Counted from the stretch's first letter, positions 34,306 through 47,400 are shown. The stretch: 64,000 bases of DNA from Edaphochlamys debaryana (GCA_016858145.1 JAEHOE010000031.1:682001-746000), one strand, 5' to 3'. Notes: generated from the sequence alone by a model not told the origin. Made by a program: numbers and translations.

Positions 34306-35345
34306 CGGCAGTGCGTGCAATACTCTGGCCCATCCTCAGGCCCTAGCTTGCTAGCCACAGACCCTGACAGGGCGACTATCACGAGATTCAAGGTGCCAAG
34401 GTTCCCGGGGCTGCAACCTCCATCCCGCTCCGTAATAAACGCCCAGTGGTTACCTACCAGATCATTGCTCGGCTCCAGGGATAGCGGTGCTAGACAACCG
34501 TGCTGCATAATGTGCTACGCAGGGGTTTACCTTACCTGCCCACCCTGTACATGCAGTGCTGAATGGCCTTGCGCTTTGGCCTGCACCTTCACTGCCGAGC
34601 GCTGTGGATTCAGGCACTAAGCAGGGACTGAGCAAGGGACTGAGCAAGGACTGAGCAAAGCTGCGCTGTCAGGGACCGTATACTCCAAGGGGACTGTCTA
34701 CATTTACAGGCAAGTCAAAGCCGAATGTTCAGATGGGGCTACAACTACCAACTGCAACGGACACGGCACGCAGAAGCGGCACTCAGGTCAAGCCAACGGT
34801 CAGGAACAGCTAGAGAGCACGCTCAGTCAGGAGTGCCCGAGCATACACGCCCCGGCGCCTACCCCCGGCAACACTGGCAACCTCCTACCCGCTTCCAATA
34901 GCCAAGCTCCCGACGTCGCGCATGCCAGGCCTCCTTGCTTGTACTACCCGTCGCAAGTCGTCAGCGCACCAGGGGCACTCAGTGCGCTACACACGGCGAA
35001 ACACGGCCTTCCTGTGTCGAGGTCCCCCAAGATGATCTTCTCCTGACGTACCACGCCAAGTCCAATACAGACAATACGTATGCAGTGTTTCACGCGGCAC
35101 GCAAGCGCCGGAGCATCCGCTCCCAAAGGCGCCGACACATAGCGTCTGACCCGTCTGCGGTGGTTCGCACGCCCTCGAGCTCCATGGTCCTACATCCCCA
35201 GTGCGGCAGCCCCACGCACAACCCCCACGAGCGCACAACTGACCCCCCCCGCAAATGACAAAACCCCACCTCTCCAACGACTACAACCAAACACAGCGCG
35301 CCCTCCCTGACACAACCGCCGCGCCGCCTCCCCCCACGCCCCGTC
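34306..35345. other. Convergent intergenic region between calnexin and the F-box gene
   Basis: This holds the 3' UTRs of two convergent genes. It contains a short triplet of GGGACTGAGCAA-like repeats at about 34624-34660. No gene is supported. Confidence 0.4.
34704..34708 (-). terminator. Candidate polyadenylation signal of the F-box/ankyrin gene
   Basis: Minus-strand TGTAA about 640 nt after the stop at 35346. No nearer copy was noticed, so the 3' UTR would be long. Confidence 0.35.
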
Positions 35346-38300
35346 TCACGCCGCCGACGTGCCCGCGGCCTGTTGCCGGGCGGGGCAGGCGGGCGCCGCG
35401 TGGCCCATGCGTTTGAACTCGGCCAGCGCCGCCGCGTGGCGATTCTTGACCGCAATGTCCACGGGAGTATCCCCGTTGGCGTCGCGCGCGCCCGCGGCCA
35501 CGCCCTTGGGTCCCGCCCGCAGCAGCATGGTCAGCAGCTCCGCCGTGCCCTTGCGCGCCGCGATGTGCAGCACCGACTGGCCGTACTTGTTGGCCTGCAT
35601 CACCAGCTCGCCTGCGCGCGAGGCTCCCGCGGCCTGGGGGACAGCAGGGGGGGGGGGACCAGGGCACGGAGGTGAGGGGAGCAGCGCAAGCGCTTCCTCA
35701 CGAGGTCCTGCCCAAGGCTGGGGTGCGCATGCTGGGTAACCCGGCGTGATTCCCGGCCGGCCGGCTGAGCCCTCCCACCTGCAGCAGGCACGCGGCCACG
35801 TCGGCCCGGTTGGCCACGGCCGCGGCGTGCAGCGGCGTCCATGCGTCTCCGTACAGGCTCACGTCCTGCCAGGCGATGCCGGCGGCCGTGCAGCGCTCCA
35901 GCAGCGCCTGCACGCAGCCCAGGTGGCCGCGCAGACTGGCGATGTACAGCGGCGTCTCGCCCGCGGCGTTGCTCAGCTGGGGGTCCGCGCCGGCCGCCAG
36001 CAGGCGCTGCGAGGTGGTGGTATCGGGAGGAAACACGGGCAGCGGTCAGGAACCCGGCTGGCCACGGCCTGCACAAGTCACGAGGGTCCCCTGCAGCTCC
36101 GTTCCATCCCAGCCGCCCACATGTGCATCCCAGACGCGCAGGTGCCCGTCAACGCATCCCCGGCCCGCCCACCTGCACCACGCCCACGCGGCCCGTGAAG
36201 CAGGCCAGGAACAGGGGCGTGGAGCCGGCCGTGTCACGAGCGTCCAGGGAGGCCCCCGCCGCCAGCAGCGCCGCCACCCCCGCCTCGTTGCCCCGCTCTG
36301 CCGCCCCGTGCAGCGGCGTGCTGCGCGTCACGCTGGAGCAGTTGGCGGCGCAGCGCAGCACGGACGACACCATCTGCTCGGTCAGCACGTCGCCGCGGCG
36401 GCTGCCGGCACCCGCACCGGCACCCACACCCGGCCCCGCGCCCCCCGAGGAGCGAAGCTGCTGTGCGCCCCCCGCGCCGCCCAGGCTCTGGACCCGCGGC
36501 CCCGGTGTCACCGACCGCGGCAGGTGGCGCGCCAGGGTGCGGCGCGCGGCCTCGACCTCCTCCGGCTCCTGCGCGAAGTCCCACACCTCCACGGCCGGCG
36601 CGCCCTCGCGGGCCGCCTCCGCCAGCACCGCCCGCACGCACTGCACCACGGGCGGCGGGAAGAAGGTGAGCTCCAGGGCCACCAGGCGAGGCATGGCCAG
36701 GGCCGCTGCCACCAGGTGCCGGGCCGCGCCCAGCTGCGCTGCGCAGGTGGCGGGGGAGCTGGTGCGCGCGGGGGTGAAGAGCGCCGCCACCCGCCGGGCC
36801 ACGTCCGGCGGCAGCGAGGGGGCAGCCGCCTCGCCCACGAACGACGACAGGCTCTGTGGACGGCAGGGGCGACGCGGTCAGACCGGGTGAGGAGCAGCCG
36901 GTGGAAGCGTGGGGGCGGGGAGCACATGCGAAGCCACTGCCGAGCCCCTGGGCCTTCCCGTCCCTTGGACCCGGGACCGGGAGTCTGCGGTCGTGCCGCC
37001 CCTGGGCCCAGCCTGCTCTTCCCCGCCACACCCTCCCCTGCACCGGACCCAGCCGCCGCTCGCTCACCAGCGTGCAACCGCCCAGCAGCAGGAACCGCGC
37101 GCCGCGCCGCTCTCCGGCCGCCAGCGCCGCCAGGGCCTGGCCGTGCAGGCGCATGCAGTTGTGCAGCGCCAGGACCTCCAGCCCCGGGCCCTGCTGCGCC
37201 CCCGCCGCCTCCACCCGACCCACATCGCCGGCCTGGGCCCGGGCCTGGGCCGCGTCCGAGGCGGCGGGTGCGTCCGCGGGCCACCGGCCCAGGTCCAGGT
37301 GGGACATGGCCAGGCATGCCAGCCCCGGGGCGGCCATGAGGCCGTCCATGCTGCCGCTGTGCAGCTGGAAGCAGCGCTGCACGAAGGCGGCGCGGAGCGG
37401 CAGCACGCGGCTGCCCTCGCCCTCCCCCGAGCTCCGGCCGAGGCCCAGGGGCCCAGCCGCGGGCGCGATGGCGGCGGGAGCTGTGGCACCGTCGTCTGGT
37501 GAGGGCGGCGCGGCTGGGCTCACGGGCTGGTTGGCTGTGGCCAGGGCGGCGGCGGTTGCGTGCGTAAGCTTGCGGCCGCCCGACAGGTCCACAAGCTGCA
37601 GCCGGGGCAGCGCGGCGAGTAGGTCCCGCACGTCGCTGTCCTCCAGGGCCACGTTAGGCAGCAGCAGCGCCACCGTGTCTAGAGGGAGGGAAGGAGGGAG
37701 GGTAGAGGGAGGGGTAGAGGGAGGGAGGAAGGGATGAGAGGAGAGGGGAGGCGGCTGGGTGGGAGCGCGGGGTGAGGGAAGAGGGGCTCGAGCAGTCGAC
37801 CCGCCCACCCTGGGCCTTGGCGATACCCTGCGGGTGCTCCAGTTATTCCACCCGCGGCTACTCACTGGTAAGGTACTTGCCCATCCCTCGCAGGGCTTGT
37901 TGGCGGTACGCGGCGAGCTCCTCAGTGCTGCCGGTGCTGAGACCCTCGATTCTCCCCAACATGCGGCCATCCAAACACACCTCAGCGTCACCTGCACCCA
38001 GTGGAGCAGGCAGGCGGTTGAGCCGCTTTGCGAAGGCGCGTCAGCATCTGCCAGCACCCGGCTTCAAGCGCGTACAACTTACGTACAACTTTCTTCAATG
38101 TTTGGCACGAAATCACGCAGCTCGCCAGGTCGGCCGGAGCAGTGAGGAAGGAGACCACTGAGGCCACCACCTGCGCCAGAGGGGTCAGGGGGCGTCAGCG
38201 CGCGGCGCAGGGCCCAAAGCGAGCGAAGCCCTGGAAGCGCATCCACGCGCCAGGAGAAACCCACCTCCTCCGGCAGTCCGACCAGGTTGAAGGTCGGCGC

Positions 38301-38387
38301 TTCCACCTCAGCGACGTCGGCCTTGCCCATGACGGGCGCGGCCTGGCCAGTCGGGATGAACTCCCGAGCGAACGGGTTGAGAGGCAT
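35346..38387 (-). CDS. PAM2 motif / F-box-like / LRR-like / ankyrin-repeat protein
   Basis: Seven exons: 38387-38265, 38170-38083, 37991-37866, 37678-37068, 36853-36173, 36006-35779, 35633-35346. Phases agree and give 714 residues. Residues 3-12 (LNPFAREFIP) match the PAM2 consensus (L-N-P-x-A-x-E-F-x-P) that binds the MLLE domain of poly(A)-binding protein. Residues about 42-75 (VVASVVSFLTAPADLASCVISCQTLKKVV) are F-box-like. The middle is Leu-rich with LRR-like strands (LPRLQLVDLSGGRKLT, LEVLALHNCMRLHG) broken by Ala/Pro-rich stretches. From about residue 500 there are four to five ankyrin repeats (TPLHGAAERGNEAGVAALL, TPLYIASLRGHLGCVQALL, TPLHAAAVANRADVAACLL, SVLHIAARKGTAELLTMLL, TPVDIAVKNRHAAALAEF). 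A role as SCF-type substrate adaptor linked to mRNA or PABP is inferred. Exon 2 uses the donor TAC|GTAAGT. Confidence 0.82.
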
Positions 38388-38673
38388 CCTTGTGCTTTGG
38401 CCGCTGCCGGTGCTGCCGCCTTCCGTCCTCCCCGCCGATGGGGCTCGGCCCCAGGCCCCGGATGGCCGCCCTGAGCGCCGCAGAAGCCGCCGGCACGCGC
38501 ACCAGCATTCAGGAAGGGGTGGAGTTTAAGGGCGGAAAGGGCGGGATGGGGGTGCTGCGATTAGCGCTTCGGAGGGCCAGGTAGACAAGTTGGGCGGGCA
38601 CGGCGAGCGGCCTGAAGGAGCCTGCGCGAGATTGCCGGGTGCAAAAGCTTCCAATGCAAGGGCTTTGCTGACG
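38155..38673. repeat. Source copy of the segmental duplication at 26.6-27.16 kb
   Basis: This segment holds the first exon, first intron and upstream region of the PAM2/F-box/ankyrin gene. It matches 26623-27160 apart from scattered substitutions, one intronic indel and a small indel near the distal end. The copies lie in the same orientation 11.5 kb apart. Confidence 0.9.
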
Positions 38674-39138
38674 CGCGGTTAACCCCGCTTTCTGCCCACA
38701 TTTCCTTATCAGAGCACACCGCAGTCTCCGGGAGATAGGCTGCGTCTATTTGCTCCCGACTAAGCTTCCGCAAGTTAACGCCATGCCGCGCGCGAGCCGA
38801 GCGCGGTGTTGCCAAGATAAACTGCAAGGACACAAGCATAAGAAATACACTCATCAAGCGACGAGTCAGCGAGTCACACACCAAACTTGTTGACCAGCGC
38901 ACACACCAGCGCAATGACCGCCCGCGACAGCCCGCGCGGCGACAAGGAGGAAGCTGAGGACAGGCAGTCACAGAGCGTCGGCGTCAAGTAGCGCGGAGGT
39001 GTGGGTCCAGCAGCGCGGGCAGTCCGCCTGCCCAGGGTGGGGCAGTGGGGGTCCCCACCACCCGACCCCGTGCCCACCCTGCCCCTTCATCCCCAAGTCT
39101 GCTCCTCCCAACCCCGCAGACCATATTAGGAGGTCACT
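38674..39138. other. Divergent promoter region between the F-box gene and the giant EF-hand/PLAT gene
   Basis: Short open frames exist on both strands, for example a minus-strand stretch resembling a signal peptide (MSVFLMLVSLQFILATPRS, near 38850) and a plus-strand ATG at 38913 giving MTARDSPRGDKEEAEDRQS. Neither connects to a neighbouring gene in phase. The plus-strand one could be an upstream ORF in the 5' UTR of the giant gene. Confidence 0.35.
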
Positions 39139-42100
39139 ATGGACCACCGGCACCGCTACCAGGTGTGGTGTCAGCAGCCGGCTTGGGAATGCCTCCAGGC
39201 AAAGCAGCACACAGCACACACAACCCACGGCATCTCTACCTGCCGGCCCTCAGGTCATCTTCCACACGGGCGATGGCTGGGGCCGCGGCTGCGCCTCCTC
39301 GGTCTCCTGGGAGGTGCTGGGCAGCCAGGGGCGGCTGGCGTCCAGCCAGTGCGTCCAGCTGGTGGGTGGGCCGTGAGGGTGGCGGCCCAGGACAGAGGGC
39401 CTGGAGTGATAGCGCCACCGAACTTGCTCCATCGCTGGGAGTGGTTGGGGCCTGTTGGGGTCGTGGGGAAGGGGAGTGCGTGGCCTGGCGCCCGACTCGC
39501 GTGCCTCCTGCCGGGCCCCAGGAGGTCAACGACATGACCACCAAGCGCGCGCGGGCGGCTGCCTACGCGGCCAGCAAGAGGGACCCGCCCGAATGGAAGC
39601 AGCTGGAGCAGCGGAAGGTGGGGGCTCGGGGGCCGAGTCGGGGGTGCAGAGGGTGGGGCAGTGTTGTTTGACGGCACCAGGGATAGCCACGGACTATGAT
39701 GAGGGGATCTGAACGGATGTGAGCTCAATGTGACGTCCGTTTTTACCGCCACGCAGGCTGCGGGAGCGGACGGGGCCGCGGCCCCCAAGCCAGCCGAAGC
39801 GTCAAAGAAGCCCGTTCCCACGGGTGAGGCCCCGTGCTCGGGCGATGCCTAGCCGCTGCGCACCTGATCTGCCTCCAGCGGGCTCCCAAGCGCCTGACCG
39901 CACGCCACCGCTGCGCCGCCGCAGGCCCTCCCCTGGAGAAGCGGAACGTGTTTGAGCTATTCTCGCAGTGGGTGCAGTCGGCCGGCGGTGCGGCGCAGGT
40001 GAAGGAGCTGCTCAAGGCCGCGGATGCATCCGGGGACGGGGCCCTGGCCATGGACGAGGTCAAGCAGCTGCTGGCCAAGGTGGGGCCATGGGGAGGGGCT
40101 GCGGGGAGGGGTGGGGTGGCGTGGGGCTGCGGGGAGGGGTGGGGCCATGGGGTGGGGCTGCGGGGAGGTGCAAGGGAGGACGCGGGAGGTGTGGGGGTGC
40201 GGCGCGAGGATGCGAGGGTTGGGGCAGGCCCGGAAGCTGTGTTGAAGCCCTGGGCAGACGGTAGAGCGGGCGGTGGAGGGAGCAGGCGGCTGCATGAGGA
40301 CGGGCATGGCTCCGTAACCCCATCGAACCTGTCCTGCCACAGGCGGTGCCGAGCGTGTCGGATGTCGAGACGCAGCTGTTTGCCGCGATGGTGAGTTTGC
40401 TGAACCGGGCAGCCTGCCAAGGGGCCGCAGAGGTGACATTTTGGACAGCGTGGTGCGGGAAAGGGCGGACGGCGCGATCGTAAAACGGGGCGCCATCGCC
40501 TTGGCTCTGCTCTTGCCGGCCTTGCGGCTGCGCGCGCAGGTGGACGTGAACGGCGACGGGCAGGTCAGCGAGGAGGAGCTGATGCAGAGCTTGGCGGACT
40601 GCGCCAACATCGACGCAGTGGTCACCGCAGGTGGGTGGCAGGCGTGAGCCCGCTCGGCGGCCCACACCGCTATCCCCTGGTATCACCCGTAACCATAAGA
40701 ACAAAGCATCCCTGCGTAGCTCCTCTGCTGCCAACACCACACAGTTCCACTCATTGGCCTGTCTTTGCCGCCCATGGCTGACGCCTCTCACCGGCGCCTG
40801 CTGGCCCCGCCTGCCCGGTCCAGGAGGGGCCGCCGCGGGCTCGGGCGGAGGGGCTACGTCGCCCGGCTCCCCCGGCGCCTCAGGGGGGGCGCCGCCGGGC
40901 ATGGTGCAGACCCTGGAGGGCCTGGTGCAGCACCTGCGCTCCAACCTGCCCGCCATCGACGCCAAGCTGCTGGCGCTCAACCCCGTGGGTAAGCGGGCCC
41001 GGCCGGGCCCGGGCAGGGCCCCGTGGGGCCTGAAGGTCTGGAGGTTTGGCAAGTCTGCCAGGGCGCGGTGGACCGGGTGTCAGCAGTATCTGGAGGCTTT
41101 AAACGGGATAACACAGAGGTTGTGGCCATGCCTACCGGTATGGTCCCTCCTCCTCGCCCCGCTCCTTCCAGGCGGCTACCTGACGTTCGCTCAGCTCAAC
41201 GAGTTGTTCCAGGTCTGCTGGCGGCGGCTGGGCGAGGCGGCAGACCGGGGCACTGGGAGGATGTTGGCCAGGGAATGGTCGATAAGCCAAGCGCAGGGAA
41301 CGGGCATAGAAGCCACGGTTCGAAGGGCGCAGGTCCCCCGGGGCGTGCGCCAGCGATGAGTCGCCACTTTTCGGCTGCACTTGTCACGACCCGGTTCCCC
41401 CGGTTCCGCAGGCGGTGGTACCGGAGAGCATGGGTGGTCGTGACGCTCTTCGCACGCTGCTGGTGAGTGAAGGTATTTGGCCTGCCACTGGAGTGCTCAT
41501 GTCTTCACGCAAGGCAGTCCCACGGCCTGTCGCAAAGGGCAAAGGAGTCCAGTAGCCTGCCTCCCAGATGATATCATGTGTCCCGGCCTGTGGCTCCCTC
41601 CCGCAGGCCCACGTGGCCCGTACGGCGCACATCACGGCCACGGACCCGGGGGTGCACGTGCTCGAGTTCAAGCGCTGCTTCGGACTGGACGTGAGCGCCC
41701 GTTTGGCCGCAGCCGGTCCCCCCCTAGCGGCAGTGTATCCTCAGCATCGTCACGCCGCCCTCAGGCGCACACCCTGTTTCAACCTCCTCTGCACCGTACT
41801 CAAGTCATCCCCCCCGCTGTCTAGCTCCCTTACGCCCACCTACATTGCCGTCAGCGTTTCTCCAACCTGTTCACGCCCCCCGTCCTGTGATGCATACCCA
41901 GTCGTTAATCCCTTGACACGCTTACAGGCTGCGGCCACCGCCGGCGACGGCCCCGCCGCCGCCGCCGTGGGCTGGGTGCCGGGGCGGCCCCGGGACGTGT
42001 TCCGACTGCTGCGGCACCACGTCAAGCACAACCGGGCGCAGCTGGACGAGCTGTACCCACGGGGCACGGAGCTGACCGTCAACCAGGTGGGGGGGTCGGG

Positions 42101-44456
42101 GCGGGGGCACCGGGGCGGCACCCTGCGTGCGGAGCCGGGCGGTGGTGCTGCAGCTGTGGCCCAGCTGTTTGGCTAGGAGTGCGGCGGGAGGCCGGTGGCT
42201 GTGCGCTTGCCTTCGCCCGCCTCCACCCCACCCTCCCTTGCTGCTCCACCCCCATCCCGCTGTGCTGCGTGCAGATCCGGCAGCTGGTCAAGAACATGCT
42301 CGAGTCGCGCGCGGGGGAGCCGCCCCTCACGGGTACGGTTTGGGGCGGCCGCATGCAGCTCCCCCACCCACCCGCACGCTCCCCAACCAACTGGAGTGGC
42401 CGGAGCTTGCGCACGTGCCGCCATGGTCGCTGAATGCCTCGGGCCCTTCATCCACTCCGTACGCCCCTTCCCCCCCCCTCCCACCCCCCCCAGGCCGCGA
42501 GGCCCGGCACCTGGTGGCGGTGCTTGACGCCAACGGCAACGGACTGCTGTCGCGGGAGGAGTTCGAGGGAGGGCTCAAGGAGTGCAGGCGAGCGGCGCCG
42601 GGGTGCAAAGCAACTCCTGCCCCGCCGCCTTTCCCTTTCCTCGGTTCCTTGCTGCGTCAGGACCGCGTGCCCCCTTACCCCCTGCCTGCAACCCCTTGCT
42701 CTGCAACCCAGCCCACCCATTTACCCCCAGCTTCGTCCCGACCCGCCTCCCCACACATCCCCTGTTCCCTGCAGAGAGCTGTCCGCCGCCATGTCCACGG
42801 TGCGCTCCAAGCTGGAGGCAGCCACGGCACACCTGCAGGAGCCGCTCTACGCAGCCGGGCCGGGGCCGGGGGAGGAGGGGGAGGGCGGGGCCGTGCAGCC
42901 CGTGCCCACGTGGGCCGACTTCCTGGCCTGCTGCCAGCGCGTGCACGAGGCGCTCACGCAGCGGCACGAGGAGGCGGACGCGGCGTGGCGCCTCAACGAC
43001 TCCAGGGGCAAGGGCCGCATTGACGCGGTGGAGCTGCGCAAGGTGGGGTGGGTGGGCGGGTGGGCGGTGCGCGTGGGGGGTGCGGCGGCAGCAGCGGTGC
43101 TTCCTCCGTGCCCTTCCGTCTCCGGTGCCCCGACCTTTGATACGCTCATCCTTGCTCCGACCCTCACTCCTCGCCTCCAACCAGATGCCCACCCCCAGCC
43201 TCCCTGCCTCTGCATCTGCACCTTGCACCCCCTGTGTATCCCCTTGTGTGCACCCATGTGTACCCCCCTGTGTGACCCCGTCACCCACACCGCAGACGCT
43301 GCAGGAGCTGCTCCCCGACCTCACCCCCCAGCTGCTGCGGGCGCTGCTGGTCTTCGCGGACGGCTGGGACCCCTCGGAGCACGCGCTGCTGTCCCGCAAG
43401 CACTTCCTCATGGCGCTGCGGGGCGAGCCGCCGCCGGACTCCCTGCAGCCCCCGCCGCCTGGCGCCCTCGCCAAGACCAAGGCCGCGGACGATGGTGAGG
43501 CAGGCGCCCGTCCCCCAATTCCGCTTTGCCACTCCCTCACGGCAATGCACCCTGCATGGACAAGCGCTCATGGCTGCACCGCGCTGCCACCCGCCCGAGA
43601 ATCTGCTCCCCAACATCAGCACTGTCCTTTAATACAGCCGGCCACTTCAAACCAACCTTTTTAGCTCACCTCCACTCCACGATTTACCAGGCGCCGACTC
43701 CCTAGCACGTGTTGGCCCTGTCCCCACGTCTCGCCCCCGCAGCCGCAGGCCTGGAGAGCGAGGCCACGGCTGTGTCGCTGCTGGGCCTGAACCAGCGCCT
43801 GGCGGCAGCCACGCGGGCGCTGGGGCCGGGGCTGCCCGACCCGCAGCGCTGGCAGACCTGGCACGGCAACGTCAAGACCAAGGACCGGCCGTCGGGTGGG
43901 TGGGCGGATGGATGGTTGGGGGCGACGCCTGAGCACGGGGCTCGAGGTGCTCAGGTGTCGCCAAGGGGCCGCAAGCCGCAGGTCAGACCGGCCCTTGGGC
44001 CGCCTGTCTTGAGATGTGGACCTGCCTTGTGCTGGTGACCGCTGCACACTGCCTTGACCCCGTGCTGAGCCTTCCCCGCCCCTCCCCTGCGCAGGCCGCG
44101 TGGCCCTGGGCGGCATCCACCAGCCCCTCAGCGCCAGCTTCTGGCCGGCGCAGTGGAAGTGGCACGCGGCCTGGCTGGCCAAGCACGCAGCCTACCGCCA
44201 GGCCCTGGCGGCGCTGCTGCCGCCGCCGCCGGAGCCCCCGGCTGCCGCAGCGCCCTCCGGCGAGGGCCTGGCCAGGACGCTCCCTGCCCGGGTCAGCATG
44301 CCGGGGGCGCCCGTGGCTGCTGGTGCGGGGGCGGGGGCGGAGGCGGTGGTGGCGGCACGGCCCCAGAGTGCGTCTGCCCGGCCTAGCCAGGCGGGTGCCC
44401 CGCTCGTGGACAACCCCGCCAACAGCCTGGAGCACAGGATGTGGCCTGGCATCGAG
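39139..44456 (+). other. Giant gene: N-terminal PLAT-like strand and EF-hand exons
   Basis: Exons 1-18: 39139-39162, 39254-39361, 39522-39617, 39757-39823, 39925-40079, 40343-40390, 40540-40630, 40824-40988, 41172-41212, 41412-41462, 41607-41690, 41928-42086, 42275-42332, 42494-42602, 42775-43042, 43296-43494, 43743-43895, 44095-44456. YQVIFHTGDGWGRG at the start resembles the first strand of a PLAT domain. EF loops: ADASGDGALAMDE, VDVNGDGQVSEEE, LDANGNGLLSREEF; weaker ones NDSRGKGRIDAVE and DGWDPSEHALLSRK. The exon ending at 42602 has an alternative GC donor after 42595 (TGCAG|GCGAGC) in the same phase. Confidence 0.78.
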
Positions 44457-47400
44457 GTGGGCGGTGCGGCGTTGTAACGAGGACACGGCGCGAAAGGGCG
44501 TACAGGATGGGGATAGAGCCAGACCGTTGCGTTCCGTCCAGTCAGCGGCGTGCTCATTAATCGGCCGGGCTGGGCCAATCTTATGCCGCCAGGCAGGTTT
44601 CAACCGCAAGTGCGCACCTTACCTGCACGCGTAGACCTCATGCACACCCCCACCCGCCCGGGCACCCCACCCCAGATCGAGCAGGTCCCCTTCCTGGGCT
44701 CCGTGGTGGAGCGGGAGGCCCCCGCGCTGGCCACCACGGGGCTGGAGGAGGCCCCGCCCACACCCACCCGAGTGGCCGCCGAGGCAGCAGCGGCCGCGGC
44801 GGTGGCCGGTGCCGCCGAAGCGACGGCAGCCGAGATCGCGGCGGCCGTTAGCGCGACGGCGGCGGCCGCGACGGCTGCTGCTGCCCCGGCTGCACCGCAG
44901 ACCGGACCGCTGCCCACCACCCCCGCTCCGGCTGCAGGCGTGCAGCCCGCGGTGGCAGCCGTGGCCGGGTTGGCGGCAGCGGGGGCAACGGTAGGGGCAG
45001 GGGCTGTGGCCCTCGCACAACCTGGCCCGCTGGCCGTGCCTCTCGCCGCAGCGCCACTGCCGCTGCCTACAGCACTGCCCTCGCAGGGGCTCCAGCCCTT
45101 GGCGCCGCTCGCACCCCTGCCGGCAGCAGCACCCGCCCAGCCCCTGGCGCCTCTGCAGCCCGGAGCGCTGCCGCCGCCTGCCGCGCCGCCGCCCTTCCTA
45201 CCTGCGCCCCAACCGCTGGGGCAGCAACCGCTGCAGCCACTGCAGCCGCAACCTCTCCCCGCCCTGCAGCCACTGGCACCGGTTTCCGCCCTGCCACCTC
45301 CAGGGCCCGCCCTCTTCCCCGCCCCAGCGCTGCCAGCGCCCCTGGAGCCCCTCACACCGCCGCCTGGGCCGCAGCCCCTGGCACCGGCCTCTGCATTAGC
45401 GCCGCTGCCTCCACCGGGCCCGGCCCACCCCAACCCCGCGCTCTCAGAGGACTCCTTCGCCATGTCCCTCCCTCCCCCTCCCCCTCCCCCTCCTGCCCCT
45501 CCTGCCCCGGGGCTCGCACCGCCTCCCCTGGGACCCACGCCCGCGCCCCGGCCCGGGGCGCCCCTGGGTGAGGCCCTGGAGGACAGCGGCGAGGACTGGG
45601 CCGCACTCCTGGACGACACCAAGCCGGGGGCGCCCCTGGCGCTGGGCCCCACACCAGCCCCTGCGCCCGCACCGGCCGCCGCCGCGCCGCCGCCGCTGCC
45701 AGCAGGCGCTTTCCCGCCCGCAGCACCCGTGGGAGCGCCGCCGGCGATGTTTGGTGCACCACCGCCCGCTGCGTTGGGTCCGGGGCTGGGTCCGGTGCCG
45801 CTGGGTGCAGCTCCGCTGGCGCCTCTTCCCGGGCCCACACCTCTGCCTCCGCCGGGGGCCCTGCCGGGGCCCACGCCCCAGCCGTTCGGCGCTGGGACCC
45901 CGATGGCCATCGGCCCGGTGCCTCCCGCCACCACGCCCTTGGGCTTGGGAGCCACGGCACCGCTGTACGGAGCCGCCCCGCCAGCACTGGCGGTGCCGCC
46001 CTTGCCGCTTGGCCCACCGCCCCCGAGTGCCCTCGGACCGAGCCCCGCACCCCCTCCACCCTGGGCCCCTCCCGCACCACAACCGCCACTGGGCCCAGCC
46101 CCGCTGCAGCCCCTGGCGCCTGCCGGCTTTGCACCGGGGACCGCCGCCCCAGTCGCTCCGTTGTGGGCCGGCACTGCCCCCGGGCCTCCCCTCGGCCCGG
46201 CACCCGCCCCGCCGGGAGTGATGATGCCTAGCCCGCTGGGGGACCCCCCGGCTGCGGCTGCGGCGCCTGGGCTGGCCGCTGCAGCTGTCATGGCGCAGCC
46301 CCCGCAGCAGCCCCCGCCGCAGCAGCAGGCTTTGCAGCAGCAGGCTGGCCCGGAGGGGGCCGTGGGGCCGGTGGCGGCGGTGCCCCTGGGAGTGCCGCCC
46401 ATGGAGCTGAGGTTCCCCTTCAAGGTGCGTGCGCCCCACCCTGGCAGCGACACACGGGGTCCACCCCGCAGGCTACACTCGGGAGGCACTGCTTAAGCCA
46501 TGTCGCTGATGACCCCCACCCTCAGGCCCCCTCCGTGCCCCTTACCCCAGTCCGGTACCCTTCACCCACCTCCCCGCCACACCTCCCCCTGCCCTTGGGG
46601 CCCTTCCGCTCCGCACCGCACCATTAGTTTATGCTACTTTATGTCCTCCCCCCAACACGTCCTTTCCCCCACCTCCACAACCCCAGGTGCACCCGCTGCT
46701 GCTCCCCACCCGCGTGCTGCTGTACGAGGTGGTGCTGGCGGCGGGGGCGCAGCTGGGCAACTGCGACCGCCTCACGGTCCGGGCCAGTGGCAGCAGCCAG
46801 CGTGAGGGGGGGAGGGGGTGCGGTAGGGGTGCGGAGGGGGCTGCAGATGGGAAGGGAGGGGAGGGCAGCGGCGGAAAGAGCACGTACGGATCAGGCATGG
46901 GCGGAGTGCTTTAGCACTGCGTGTTTCTTGGGGCGGAGTGGTTTGGCACTGCGTGTTTTTGAGTGTGGGCGTGAGAGCGCCCTCCGCACCGCCCCCCCCC
47001 CCCCAGCCTGGTACCTGGAGAAGGTGGAGGTGCACTGCACCACGGCCGAACCCCCCCTCATGTGGGAGATGACAGTGCGCCGCTGGCTGGTGGGTGGGGC
47101 GGGCACTGACTCTTCCCCCTCAGCTCCATCCATTCTTCAGTCCCTCCACCTCCCTTCCACGCCCCCCCCCCAGGGCCCCGACGAGGCCGTGGCGGAGCTG
47201 CGGGCCGACCCCTGCGTGTGGGAGGAGTGGGACATGCAGGTGCGTCCAGGGAGGGAGGGGGGGTGTCGGGAAGAGGCACTGGCCGGCAGGCGCCCACGGC
47301 TGCGGCTTGAGCGCCCATAGCGCCCTCATTCCTCAGCTCCCAGCTTCCCGCTTCCCTGTAACACCTCCCCTTCCCTTCCTCTTGTACCCTTTCCCCCCTC

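Noticed and set aside
37992..38083. Readthrough of exon 2 of the F-box gene to 37992 (RKLYALEAGCWQML)
   Set aside because: Using the strong TAC|GTAAGT donor at 38083 and the acceptor before 37991 restores a continuous frame (VVRDAEVCLDGRMLGRIEG); readthrough leads to a stop or wrong phase.
44600..46489. A 629-codon minus-strand open frame opposite the Pro/Ala-rich exon
   Set aside because: It is the mirror of GC-rich Pro/Ala codons. The plus-strand exon joins both neighbours in phase, while the minus frame is pure Gly/Ala/Ser with no splice partners.
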